From NCBI GenBank assembly GCA_028288775.1, contig JAQGHP010000740.1:1-5585 (forward strand): a stretch of DNA of 5,585 nt. Reading direction: 5' to 3'. The notes beneath the pieces are model-generated. The model was not told the DNA's origin. It saw only the letters and a program-made list of their open reading frames with translations, and did not search any database. Shown here piece by piece: positions 1 to 4,944 of this stretch (within the stretch, counting starts at the first letter, position 1; the number at the start of each line of letters is the position of its first letter). The position numbers and the translations under genes are program-made. This DNA comes from Phycisphaerales bacterium (GTDB lineage Bacteria; Planctomycetota; Phycisphaerae; Tepidisphaerales; Tepidisphaeraceae).

Positions 1-1
1 C

Positions 2-259
2 GCCACAAAACCCGCCGGGCAGTGGAACCATATCCGCCTGCTGCTCACTCCCGAAAAGTGCGAGCACGACATGAACGGCGTCAAATATTTCGAGTACGTC
101 TTGGGTAGTGATGATTACAAGGAACGCGTCGCCAGGAGCAAGTTCGGAGGCATGAAGGACTTCGCCAAGTCCGACATCGGCTACCTCGCGCTCCAGGGCG
201 ACCACGGCCAAGTCTCCTTCCGCAACATCAAAATCCGGCCGATCGAGCAGAAGAAATAG
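2..259 (+). CDS. DUF1080 / 3-keto-disaccharide hydrolase domain protein, C-terminal fragment
   Basis: The reading frame is open from the left edge and ends at TAG 257-259, giving 85 C-terminal residues; the start lies outside the window. The fragment has the hallmarks of the end of a DUF1080 (3-keto-disaccharide hydrolase, PF06439) beta-sandwich. These are a GQWNHIRLLL strand near the edge, an MNGVKYFEY hairpin (standing for the common LNGVKV-EY), a YKERVARSKF segment, and the closing GYLALQGDHGQVSFRNIKIRPI-type strands that end almost every family member. Family members are usually secreted and cleave 3-keto-glycosides made by FAD- or NAD-dependent sugar oxidoreductases; many are uncharacterised. 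The oxidoreductase gene downstream on the same strand suits that role, but a repeat-filled 322-base gap separates them, so co-transcription is uncertain. The family call is firm; the substrate is unknown. Confidence 0.9.
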   Translation, partial: ATKPAGQWNHIRLLLTPEKCEHDMNGVKYFEYVLGSDDYKERVARSKFGGMKDFAKSDIGYLALQGDHGQVSFRNIKIRPIEQKK

Positions 260-277
260 GCCTTTGCAAACGAAGAA

Positions 278-308
278 AATTGAACGCAGAGACGCAGAGG
301 CGCAGAGG
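278..308 (+). repeat. Left arm of long inverted repeat, CGCAGAGACGCAGAGG-type
   Basis: This 31-base purine-rich sequence begins AATTGAACGCAGAGACGC. It matches the reverse complement of 518-548 at 28 of 31 positions, with the first 18 bases identical. Internally it is a degenerate run of CGCAGAG-like units. It starts 18 bases after the DUF1080 stop codon. I recognise the style as a common intergenic repeat of environmental bacteria, but copy number cannot be judged from one window. I see no clear target-site duplication outside the two arms. Confidence 0.8.
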
Positions 309-317
309 TAGGAAAGA

Positions 318-340
318 GAAGACCGGTCGATGCGGTCTTC
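318..340 (+). terminator. Small hairpin after the DUF1080 gene, possible weak terminator
   Basis: GAAGACCG (318-325) pairs perfectly with CGGTCTTC (333-340) around a 7-base loop. It lies 58 bases after the DUF1080 stop codon, where a terminator would be expected. No T-run follows on the + strand, so intrinsic termination is doubtful. It may only be part of the surrounding repeat-derived sequence. Confidence 0.3.
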
Positions 341-372
341 CACACTCGAAAATTTCGTCCTTCGAAAATCAT

Positions 373-396
373 GTAGGGTGGGCGTACTCGCCCACC
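373..396 (+). repeat. REP-like hairpin 1 (GTAG head)
   Basis: A GTAG tetranucleotide (373-376) is followed directly by a perfect 8-bp stem, GGTGGGCG (377-384) and CGCCCACC (389-396), around a 4-base loop TACT. A GTAG-type head on a short GC-rich hairpin is the architecture of REP sequences mobilised by RAYT (TnpA-REP) proteins. No RAYT gene is present in the window. A second, inverted copy lies at 428-451. Confidence 0.7.
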
Positions 397-427
397 GTCG
401 CAATTGCGCTGATATGACGACGAGCAC

Positions 428-451
428 GGTGGGCGGGTACGCCCACCCCAC
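428..451 (-). repeat. REP-like hairpin 2, inverted partner (GTGG head)
   Basis: Stem GGTGGGCG (428-435) and CGCCCACC (440-447) encloses a 4-base loop GGTA. Read on the minus strand, the hairpin is preceded by GTGG (451-448), corresponding to the GTAG of its partner. Positions 427-450 match the reverse complement of 374-397 at 22 of 24 positions, across a 29-base spacer. Two inverted REPs at short distance form a REPIN or BIME arrangement. The whole unit could also fold as one long hairpin. Confidence 0.7.
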
Positions 452-517
452 GTGGACCGTTTGCGTGAAAATTCCAGGCCGAGTCTACGACCAAACCATG
501 AATCCCCTCGGCGTTTT

Positions 518-548
518 CCTCTGCGTCTTGGCGTCTCTGCGTTCAATT
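518..548 (-). repeat. Right arm of long inverted repeat
   Basis: This is the reverse-complement partner of 278-308, with 28 of 31 positions matching. It ends 33 bases before the start codon of the oxidoreductase gene. The two arms enclose 209 bases that contain the REP pair, so the whole 278-548 block is a nested palindrome about 271 bases long. It could be a small non-coding insertion with terminal inverted repeats, or two independent insertions of one repeat family in opposite orientation. Confidence 0.8.
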
Positions 549-573
549 CGCCTAAGTTCAGCCACACAATCCC

Positions 574-577
574 GGAG
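574..577 (+). promoter_or_regulatory. Shine-Dalgarno-like GGAG deciding the oxidoreductase start
   Basis: GGAG lies 4 nt before ATG 582, a short but usable spacing. The next in-frame ATG at 597 is 19 nt from it. The same frame is open upstream to 330, but those codons run through the repeats and encode nothing recognisable. This motif and the signal peptide after it make 582 the best start. Confidence 0.5.
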
Positions 578-581
578 CAAC

Positions 582-1694
582 ATGAGAGCCCCCGCAATGA
601 CCGCACTCGCTATTTCCCTACTGTGCCTCGCAATCGCGATGCTTTTCGCCGCCCCCGCGTCCGCGGCGGAAACCTCGCCGACTAAGGTCGCGCTCGTCGG
701 GTGTGCCCACATTCATTCGCCGGACTTCGTCAACCGCCTAAAGCAGCGGAAGGACGTGAAGGTCGTCGCGGTCTGGGACCATGACGCCGAGCGGGCCAAG
801 CGCAACGCGCAGGAGCTGGGGGCTCCCGTCGTCGAAGATTTGAACCAGATCTGGGCGGACAAGCGGATCAAGGCGGTCATCATCTGCTCCGAGACGATTC
901 GGCATCTTGAGCTGGTTACCGCAGCCGCCAACGCCAAGAAGCAAATTTACGCGGAAAAGCCCATCGGCGTGGGCGCGAAAGATGCCTACGTCATGGCCAA
1001 AGCCATCGCCGACAACGGCGTTCTATTCCAGACCGGCTATTTCATGCGCGGCGACCCCAAGCTCCAGTTCCTCAAGGAGCAGGTAGCCGCGGGGGCCTTC
1101 GGAAAGATCACCCGCATCCGCGGCTGCACCGCGCACGAAGGCGCGCTGGGCGGCTGGTTCGATAAGGACTGGCGCTGGATGGCCGACCCCAAACGCTCGG
1201 GCGTCGGCGCGTACGGCGACCTGGGCACTCATTCCCTCGACCTCATGCTCTGGCTCATCGACCAACCCGTCACCCGCGTCACCGCGGCCACGTCCATGGG
1301 CACCGCGCGCTACGAAAATTGTGACGAATTGGGTGAGGGAATCCTGCTGTTCCAGGGCGGCACGATTGGCACGCTCGCCGCGGGTTGGGACGACGTCTCC
1401 AACCCCGTATCTCTGGAGATCGCCGGGACCGAAGGCCACGCCACGATCATGAACGGCCAGCTCTATTTCCAGAGTAAAAAGGTCGAAGGCGCCGACGGCA
1501 AACACCCCTGGACCAAGCTTCCCGCCGGCCAGTCGCATCCTTTCGAACGCTTCCTCGACGCCCTCACGGGCAAGCCCGAAGTCGCCCTCATCACCGCCCA
1601 GGAAGCGGCGTATCGCAGCGCAGTCATGGACGCGTTGTACGAAGGCGCCAAGGGCCAGAAGTGGGCGGAAGTGCAACAGCCGGCTGGGAAGTGA
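582..1694 (+). CDS. Secreted Gfo/Idh/MocA-family oxidoreductase
   Basis: This 370-residue protein should be an NAD(P)-dependent oxidoreductase of sugars or sugar derivatives. Residues 1-28 form a Sec-type signal peptide with a long hydrophobic core and an ASA-AE cleavage site, so it probably acts outside the cytoplasm. A Rossmann domain follows, from KVALVG at 35-40 to about 150. It carries the family EKP motif (125-127, containing the conserved Lys) and a C-terminal alpha/beta substrate domain. GTHSLD at 215-220 supplies the usual catalytic-type His (217) and Asp (220), and HPFERFLDALTGKPE near 319-333 is typical of the C-terminus. The dinucleotide loop reads VGCAHIHSPDF rather than GxGxxG; I have an impression that this variant recurs in PVC-group paralogues. 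Cofactor binding may therefore differ, perhaps with tightly bound NAD as in other exported members. The upstream DUF1080 gene suggests 3-keto-sugar chemistry. The substrate cannot be named. Confidence 0.9.
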   Translation: MRAPAMTALAISLLCLAIAMLFAAPASAAETSPTKVALVGCAHIHSPDFVNRLKQRKDVKVVAVWDHDAERAKRNAQELGAPVVEDLNQIWADKRIKAVIICSETIRHLELVTAAANAKKQIYAEKPIGVGAKDAYVMAKAIADNGVLFQTGYFMRGDPKLQFLKEQVAAGAFGKITRIRGCTAHEGALGGWFDKDWRWMADPKRSGVGAYGDLGTHSLDLMLWLIDQPVTRVTAATSMGTARYENCDELGEGILLFQGGTIGTLAAGWDDVSNPVSLEIAGTEGHATIMNGQLYFQSKKVEGADGKHPWTKLPAGQSHPFERFLDALTGKPEVALITAQEAAYRSAVMDALYEGAKGQKWAEVQQPAGK

Positions 1695-1871
1695 TGATTC
1701 GAAGTCAATGACGGTCCATGGTGCCGCCGGGAAGCGGTGCTTGATGGTTCCGGCGGATATCTTCAATTCCCTCCGCCGATGCTCCGGGAGAAGGAACTTG
1801 TGCGCAGACGCAAAGAGCGGGAAAACCGCCGTACGGCTCTCCCGCTCTCTGCCTTTGTACTCGATGAAATG
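1695..1871. other. Convergent intergenic spacer
   Basis: This 177-base gap separates the 3' ends of the oxidoreductase gene and rpoZ. It contains a 7-bp stem CCGCCGG/CCGGCGG (1724-1730 and 1750-1756, 19-base loop) with no T-run, which could weakly end the + transcript. It also holds the stronger hairpin at 1814-1848. I see no convincing gene or RNA in it; the short reading frames across it resemble no family I know. Confidence 0.5.
1814..1848 (-). terminator. Probable terminator of the gmk-rpoZ transcript
   Basis: AGAGCGGG-containing arm 1814-1828 pairs with 1834-1848 around a 5-base loop. In minus-strand RNA the 15-bp stem is fully paired, with two G-U wobbles. In + strand RNA the same two positions are A-C mismatches. 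The hairpin therefore favours the minus transcript. It begins 23 nt after the rpoZ stop. The downstream tract is only UUUGCGUCUG, so it is not a textbook intrinsic terminator, but position and strand bias support the call. Confidence 0.55.
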
Positions 1872-2099
1872 CTACCGCAGGATTTCCGGCTTCACGATGC
1901 CGCTGGCTTCGTAGTCGATGGCGATCTTGTCCTGCAGGATCTCCTGGATGACCACTTCCAGGTCGGTCATGTGGCCGCGATCGACCAGCGGGCGCGCGCC
2001 GTCCATGAGTTCCAGCATGCGCTTCTGGATCAGGGCGGTCAGCTTAAAACGGCCGCCGACCTTGTGTACGATTTCGTCGCTCTTGAGTGCTTCAATCAT
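1872..2099 (-). CDS. rpoZ: DNA-directed RNA polymerase omega subunit
   Basis: This 75-residue protein matches the omega family. A short N-terminal helix leads into the core signature GGRFKLTALIQKRMLELMDGA (residues about 15-35), then PLVD, then the helix with LEVVIQEILQDKI (about 47-59). That core corresponds to the RF-Lv-lA-kRa-eL pattern and VAl-EI-GkI block of well-studied omegas. Omega binds the beta-prime subunit, aids polymerase assembly and can take part in ppGpp response. Here it is somewhat shorter than the E. coli protein (91 residues). It starts 7 nt after the gmk stop codon, and gmk-rpoZ is a widely conserved pair, so the two are surely co-transcribed. A GGAGG lies at 2114-2118 inside the gmk end, 14 nt from the ATG, which is far for a functional ribosome site. 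It is the last gene of the minus-strand run. Confidence 0.93.
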   Translation of the reverse strand: MIEALKSDEIVHKVGGRFKLTALIQKRMLELMDGARPLVDRGHMTDLEVVIQEILQDKIAIDYEASGIVKPEILR

Positions 2100-2106
2100 A
2101 TTGGTT

Positions 2107-2700
2107 CTAAATGCCTCCCGGGGACTTTTTCTGTCGGACCAGATTGGCGATCTCCGCGACCGCCCGGTCGATGTCGTCGTTAATCACCATGTCGTCAAAG
2201 GCCCGGCTGCCTTTGGCCATCCATATTTCGCGCTTCGCTCCGCGGAACCGCTTCTCGATCGCATCATCCGTGTCGCGGCCGCGGTCGCGCAGGCGCGTGA
2301 GTAGTGTCGCTTCGTCCGGCGGCATGATGAAGATCATCAGGGCGTTCGGGTACTGGAACCTTACCTGCAGCGCGCCCTGCACGTCGATCTCCAGCAGCAC
2401 GTCCTGCCCGCTCGCCAGGTAGTCGAGCGTCGGGTGCTTGGGCGTGCCGTAATACTCGTCGAAGACCTTCGCGTACTCCAAAAATTCGCCGTGCTCGAGC
2501 CGCCTGAAGAAAACGTCCTGATCCACGTGCTCGTACGTCTTGCCCTCGTCCTCCTTAGGCAGGCGGGCGCGGGTCGTGGTGCTGATGATATACATCAGGT
2601 GCATCTTCTCGGCGAGGCGGCGCGAAATCGTGCTCTTGCCGACCCCGCTGGGGCCGACGAGGACGATGAGCGTTCCGGGTGCTTTCGCGTTATTCGCCAT
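2107..2700 (-). CDS. gmk: Guanylate kinase
   Basis: This 197-residue enzyme phosphorylates GMP to GDP with ATP in the cytoplasm, for GTP, dGTP and ppGpp supply. The P-loop GPSGVGKST is at 16-24. The GMP-binding region starts at STTTRAR (40-46), continues through the segment before Tyr56, and ends with EFLEYAKVFDEYYGTP (72-87). A mid-protein strand reads VLLEIDVQGALQV. The lid carries RLRDRGRDTDDAIEKRF, and the C-terminal INDDIDRAV is typical. Length is normal for the family (about 200). I chose ATG 2700 because MANNAKAPGTLIVLVGPSG gives the usual short lead to the P-loop. The frame stays open to a GTG at 2739, but those 13 extra codons are mostly read from the palindrome at 2710-2741 and are unlikely to be native. 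It follows yicC by 52 nt and precedes rpoZ by 7 nt, an arrangement found in many bacteria. Confidence 0.96.
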   Translation of the reverse strand: MANNAKAPGTLIVLVGPSGVGKSTISRRLAEKMHLMYIISTTTRARLPKEDEGKTYEHVDQDVFFRRLEHGEFLEYAKVFDEYYGTPKHPTLDYLASGQDVLLEIDVQGALQVRFQYPNALMIFIMPPDEATLLTRLRDRGRDTDDAIEKRFRGAKREIWMAKGSRAFDDMVINDDIDRAVAEIANLVRQKKSPGGI

Positions 2701-2709
2701 AATTCCACT

Positions 2710-2741
2710 TGGTGGGGCAGACATTCTTGTCTGCCCCACCA
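2710..2741. repeat. Perfect 14-bp palindrome in the yicC-gmk gap
   Basis: TGGTGGGGCAGACA (2710-2723) and its exact reverse complement (2728-2741) enclose a TTCT loop. The stem is very GC-rich and would be highly stable in RNA or single-stranded DNA. It begins 11 nt after the yicC stop and ends 9 nt before the gmk ATG, so it takes up most of the gap. There is no U-run after it on the minus strand, so it is not a standard intrinsic terminator. It resembles dispersed palindromic repeats of environmental bacteria. Its GGTGGGG stem is similar to, but not the same as, the REP pair at 373-451. Confidence 0.9.
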
Positions 2742-2752
2742 GAAATCACTTC

Positions 2753-3634
2753 TTACTCGACGTTCTGCACCTGTTCCTTCAACCGGTCAATCGCGCCTTT
2801 GATCTCCACGATATGCCGGGCGATCGGCGCGTCGTTAGCCTTGCTGCCGATCGTGTTGGCCTCGCGGAGCATTTCCTGGGCGATGAAATCGAGCTTGCGA
2901 CCGGCGTGTTCTCCCGTGCGGCACGACTGCTCGAAGGCGTCCAGGTGGCTGGTCAGCCGCTGAATTTCCTCGGCGATGTCCGCCCGCTCGGCGAACACGG
3001 CGACTTCCTTTACCACGTCCGCCTCGTTCACCTTCAGCTCGGCGCTGGCCAAAAGCTGGCTGATCCGCAGCGACAGGCGGCGATGGTAATCCTCCACCAC
3101 CATCGGGGCGCGCTTGGAAATTTCCTTGAGGTTCTCGGCAATCAGCCGCACGTGACGGAGCAGCTCGGTAAAGAGGTTTTCGCCCTCCCGCCGGCGCATC
3201 GCGTCGAGCTTGTCGATCGCCTTGACCGCCAGCTCGCGGATCACCGGCCCATGCCGCTGGATCTCGTCGCCTTCGTCGCGCGGTTCCTGGCATACGCCGG
3301 GCAATTGCACGAGGCTCGCCAGGTCGATCGTGACGTATTTCTCCAGCCCTTTGATCGTCTGCAACTGCTCGACGTACGACTTGAGCGCCTGCGTATTGAT
3401 ATGGTACGCGGCCTCCGCGCTGTCCATCCGCATCTTGAGGATGAAGGTGATCGACCCGCGCCCAAGCTTCTCGCGGAGGATGCTTTCGATCTCCGGCTCC
3501 AGCCCGCTGACGGCGTCGGGGAGCTTGATGATCGGCTTGAAGAAGCGGTTGTTGAGCGAGCGGATTTCGACGGCGTAGTGCGTGCCGCCGCGTTCTGCGG
3601 TGGCGTCGCCGAAGCCGGTCATGCTTACGATCAT
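2753..3634 (-). CDS. yicC: YicC/YloC family endoribonuclease
   Basis: This 293-residue protein is a full-length member of the YicC family (YicC N-terminal domain plus DUF1732), normally about 290 residues. The N-terminus MIVSMTGFGDA carries the defining SMTGFG motif (4-9), followed by EIRSLNNRFFK at 23-33. The C-terminal half contains the AEEIQRLTSHLDAFEQS block near 220-236. It then has the strongly conserved GRKLDFIAQEMLREANTIGS (from 245) and ends with the KGAIDRLKEQVQNVE helix. YicC (E. coli) and YloC (B. subtilis) have been reported as endoribonucleases acting on RNA turnover. The physiological target here is unknown. ATG 3634 is chosen because it places SMTGFG at the usual position; I see no clear Shine-Dalgarno. 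It lies 36 nt after secG and 52 nt before gmk; yicC next to gmk is common in bacteria. Confidence 0.95.
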   Translation of the reverse strand: MIVSMTGFGDATAERGGTHYAVEIRSLNNRFFKPIIKLPDAVSGLEPEIESILREKLGRGSITFILKMRMDSAEAAYHINTQALKSYVEQLQTIKGLEKYVTIDLASLVQLPGVCQEPRDEGDEIQRHGPVIRELAVKAIDKLDAMRRREGENLFTELLRHVRLIAENLKEISKRAPMVVEDYHRRLSLRISQLLASAELKVNEADVVKEVAVFAERADIAEEIQRLTSHLDAFEQSCRTGEHAGRKLDFIAQEMLREANTIGSKANDAPIARHIVEIKGAIDRLKEQVQNVE

Positions 3635-3670
3635 GCGGTTCCCAACGGGGCGGGTGAAACGTTCAATACC

Positions 3671-3994
3671 TCAGGCAATCCGGCGGCCGGTCTCGGCCGG
3701 CGCGACAAAGGCGGATCTCTGCGGATTGTTCTTTTTATCCAGATCGTCCTTCGCCTGCCGGGCGTTGGAGAGCCAGTTCAGGCAGATCGCCAGGAGAACG
3801 AAGACGCCGAAGACAATGCTGGTAGCCCAGGTGAGCACGTCGCCGGTCTTGGTGCCAAAGGGCGTATGCCCGCCGCCGCCACCGAAGGCACTGGCCAGCC
3901 CGCCGCCCCGGCCCTTCTGAATCAGCACGAGCATAATCATGATGAAGCAGATGAAGATGAACAGGGACATCGTAATCCAGAAGAGGACGTTCAT
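3671..3994 (-). CDS. secG: Preprotein translocase subunit SecG
   Basis: This 107-residue inner-membrane protein is the SecG subunit of the SecYEG channel, which assists SecA-driven export. Two membrane helices are visible, about residues 4-25 and 56-75. Between them is the signature loop VLIQKGRGGGLASAFGGGGG (23-42), then TPFGTKTGDVLTWAT (44-58), which is diagnostic for SecG. The polar tail (76-107) is rich in Lys, Asp and Asn. Length is in the normal range for bacteria. ATG 3994 puts the first helix at the N-terminus as expected. A GGAG (3999-4002) sits 4 nt before it, pressed directly against the base of a large hairpin at 4004-4077. secG follows tpiA by 85 nt, a pairing seen in many phyla, and precedes yicC by 36 nt. 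Confidence 0.96.
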   Translation of the reverse strand: MNVLFWITMSLFIFICFIMIMLVLIQKGRGGGLASAFGGGGGHTPFGTKTGDVLTWATSIVFGVFVLLAICLNWLSNARQAKDDLDKKNNPQRSAFVAPAETGRRIA

Positions 3995-3998
3995 ATCG

Positions 3999-4002
3999 CT
4001 CC
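3999..4002 (-). promoter_or_regulatory. Shine-Dalgarno-like GGAG of secG, next to a hairpin
   Basis: On the minus strand GGAG (4002 to 3999) precedes the secG ATG by 4 nt. Only one base separates it from the base of the 29-bp hairpin at 4004-4077. A folded hairpin would lie within the footprint of an initiating ribosome, so the hairpin could modulate secG translation. That effect is inference from spacing. Confidence 0.45.
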
Positions 4003-4003
4003 A

Positions 4004-4077
4004 GTTGCTGGTTGCTGGTTGCTGGTTGCTGGAAAATGCCGGTCTTTACCAGCAACCAGCAACTAGTAACCAGCAAC
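4004..4077. repeat. Heptamer-built inverted repeat, 29-bp hairpin
   Basis: Four perfect tandem copies of GTTGCTG (4004-4031) face four copies of its complement CAGCAAC (4050-4077). The third of the latter (4064-4070) is altered to TAGTAAC. One more G-C pair (4032/4049) extends the stem to 29 bp with 27 Watson-Crick pairs and a 16-base loop. In + strand RNA the two odd positions are G-U wobbles; in minus-strand RNA, the sense of the operon, they are A-C mismatches. The element takes up nearly all of the tpiA-secG gap, from 2 nt past the tpiA stop to 9 nt before the secG start. Tandem heptamers recall the STRR repeats of cyanobacteria, though the sequence family need not be related. Confidence 0.92.
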
Positions 4078-4079
4078 CG

Positions 4080-4832
4080 CTATTTCGCTGCATTCACGAT
4101 TGCCAAAAAGCTTTCCGCCTTCAAAGCGGCGCCACCAATGAGTCCGCCGTCAACATCAGGCTGATCGAGCAGGCCCTTGGCGTTTTCGGGCTTCATGCTG
4201 CCGCCGTACTGAATCCTTACGCGGCCGGCAAAATCCGGGTTCCACATTTTGCCCAGCGTCTGGCGGATGAACGCGTGTACTTCCTGCGCCTGGGCATCGG
4301 TGGCGTTGCGGCCGGTGCCGATGGCCCAGACCGGCTCGTACGCAATCACCAGCCGGGCCGGGTCGGCAATCGATTGCGGGTTGAGCTCCTTGAGCTGGGC
4401 TTCGACAACGGCAAGGGTCTTGTTACCGTCGCGTTCGTCGAGCTTTTCACCCACGCAATGGACGAGGATCAAGCCGCCATTATAGACCGCCGCGGCCTTC
4501 TTTCCCACCAGTTCCGGCGATTCGTGCAGCACGTGCCGCCGTTCGCTGTGCCCGGTGAGGACAAATTTCACGCCCACGTCCTTGAGCATGTCCACCGAGA
4601 TTTCGCCGGTGAACGCGCCGCTCTTCTCGTAGAACGCGTCCTGCGCCCCGAGCAATACGGGCGAGCCCGCCAACGCCTGCGCGACCGCGTCGAGATAAAC
4701 GAACGGCGGCGCGACGCCGACCTCAACCCCACTCCTGGGGCTGCCCTGCGCAACGGCTTTGGCCAATTCAATGGCCGATGCCTTGAGGGTGTTCATCTTC
4801 CAGTTGCCGGCGATAAATGGGATACGGGGCAT
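4080..4832 (-). CDS. tpiA: Triosephosphate isomerase
   Basis: This 250-residue cytoplasmic TIM-barrel enzyme interconverts dihydroxyacetone phosphate and glyceraldehyde 3-phosphate in glycolysis and gluconeogenesis. All key residues are present. Asn10 and Lys12 lie in GNWKMN. The electrophile His95 is in VLTGHSERR (91-99). The catalytic base Glu166 is in AYEPVWAIGTG (164-174), which begins the mobile loop 6. The phosphate-binding YGGSMKPEN (209-217) and DGGLIGGAAL (228-237) are intact. Length is typical (about 250). The start MPRIPFIAGNWKMN is the standard one, and no Shine-Dalgarno is visible in the C-rich sequence before it. The gene is flanked by tandem repeats on both sides: an octamer array 7 nt upstream and the heptamer hairpin 2 nt past its stop. 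It probably belongs to the same transcript as secG and the genes after it. Confidence 0.97.
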   Translation of the reverse strand: MPRIPFIAGNWKMNTLKASAIELAKAVAQGSPRSGVEVGVAPPFVYLDAVAQALAGSPVLLGAQDAFYEKSGAFTGEISVDMLKDVGVKFVLTGHSERRHVLHESPELVGKKAAAVYNGGLILVHCVGEKLDERDGNKTLAVVEAQLKELNPQSIADPARLVIAYEPVWAIGTGRNATDAQAQEVHAFIRQTLGKMWNPDFAGRVRIQYGGSMKPENAKGLLDQPDVDGGLIGGAALKAESFLAIVNAAK

Positions 4833-4839
4833 AGGGGGA

Positions 4840-4879
4840 GTTTAATGGTTTAAGAGGTTCAAGGGTTCAAGGGTTCACG
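4840..4879. repeat. Degenerate 8-bp tandem array upstream of tpiA
   Basis: Five consecutive octamers can be read: GTTTAATG, GTTTAAGA, GGTTCAAG, GGTTCAAG and GGTTCACG. The third and fourth are identical and the others are degenerate, with a shared GTTYA core. The array starts 7 nt before the tpiA ATG (minus strand). In minus-strand sense it reads CTTGAACC repeats, giving several TTGAAC words that loosely resemble a -35 box, but I see no good -10 partner. Confidence 0.65.
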
Positions 4880-4912
4880 GCAGAGACGGAGCAATTCAAA
4901 ATTCCGTTTTGG

Positions 4913-4944
4913 TTCTTCTTCTCCGCGCTCTCTGTGTCTCCGCG
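4913..4944 (-). repeat. GA-rich CGCGGAGA repeat element
   Basis: On the minus strand this begins CGCGGAGACACAGAGAG and has a second CGCGGAGA, then AGAAGAA. The two CGCGGAGA copies are at 4937-4944 and 4920-4927 on + coordinates. In composition and CAGAGA words it resembles the CGCAGAGACGCAGAGG arms at 278-308 and 518-548 and may be a relative. I recognise the general type as recurrent in environmental bacterial intergenic DNA, but cannot confirm the copy number. Confidence 0.55.

Noticed and set aside
278..548. CRISPR array or riboswitch in the repeat-rich spacer
   Set aside because: The repeats are few, inverted rather than direct, and unequally spaced, and no cas gene is near. No aptamer-like conserved core is visible.
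330..581. N-terminal extension of the oxidoreductase frame by 84 codons
   Set aside because: The codons read through REP hairpins and the long inverted-repeat arm. A good signal peptide begins at 582 after a GGAG.
1023..1766. A 247-codon open frame on the minus strand opposite the oxidoreductase
   Set aside because: It is a shadow of the Gfo/Idh/MocA gene, with no recognisable domain and no initiation signal.
2710..2741. Intrinsic terminator between yicC and gmk
   Set aside because: The stem is strong, but no U-run follows on either strand, and gmk-rpoZ normally needs read-through. A dispersed repeat is the simpler reading.
2540..4066. A 508-codon open frame on the + strand across gmk, yicC and secG
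   Set aside because: It lies antisense to three well-recognised genes. Its translation has no known motif and is typical of the open complementary frame of GC-rich genes.
3939..4853. A 304-codon open frame on the + strand opposite tpiA
   Set aside because: It is antisense to an intact triosephosphate isomerase with all catalytic residues. The frame also runs through the heptamer hairpin, which is not coding-like.
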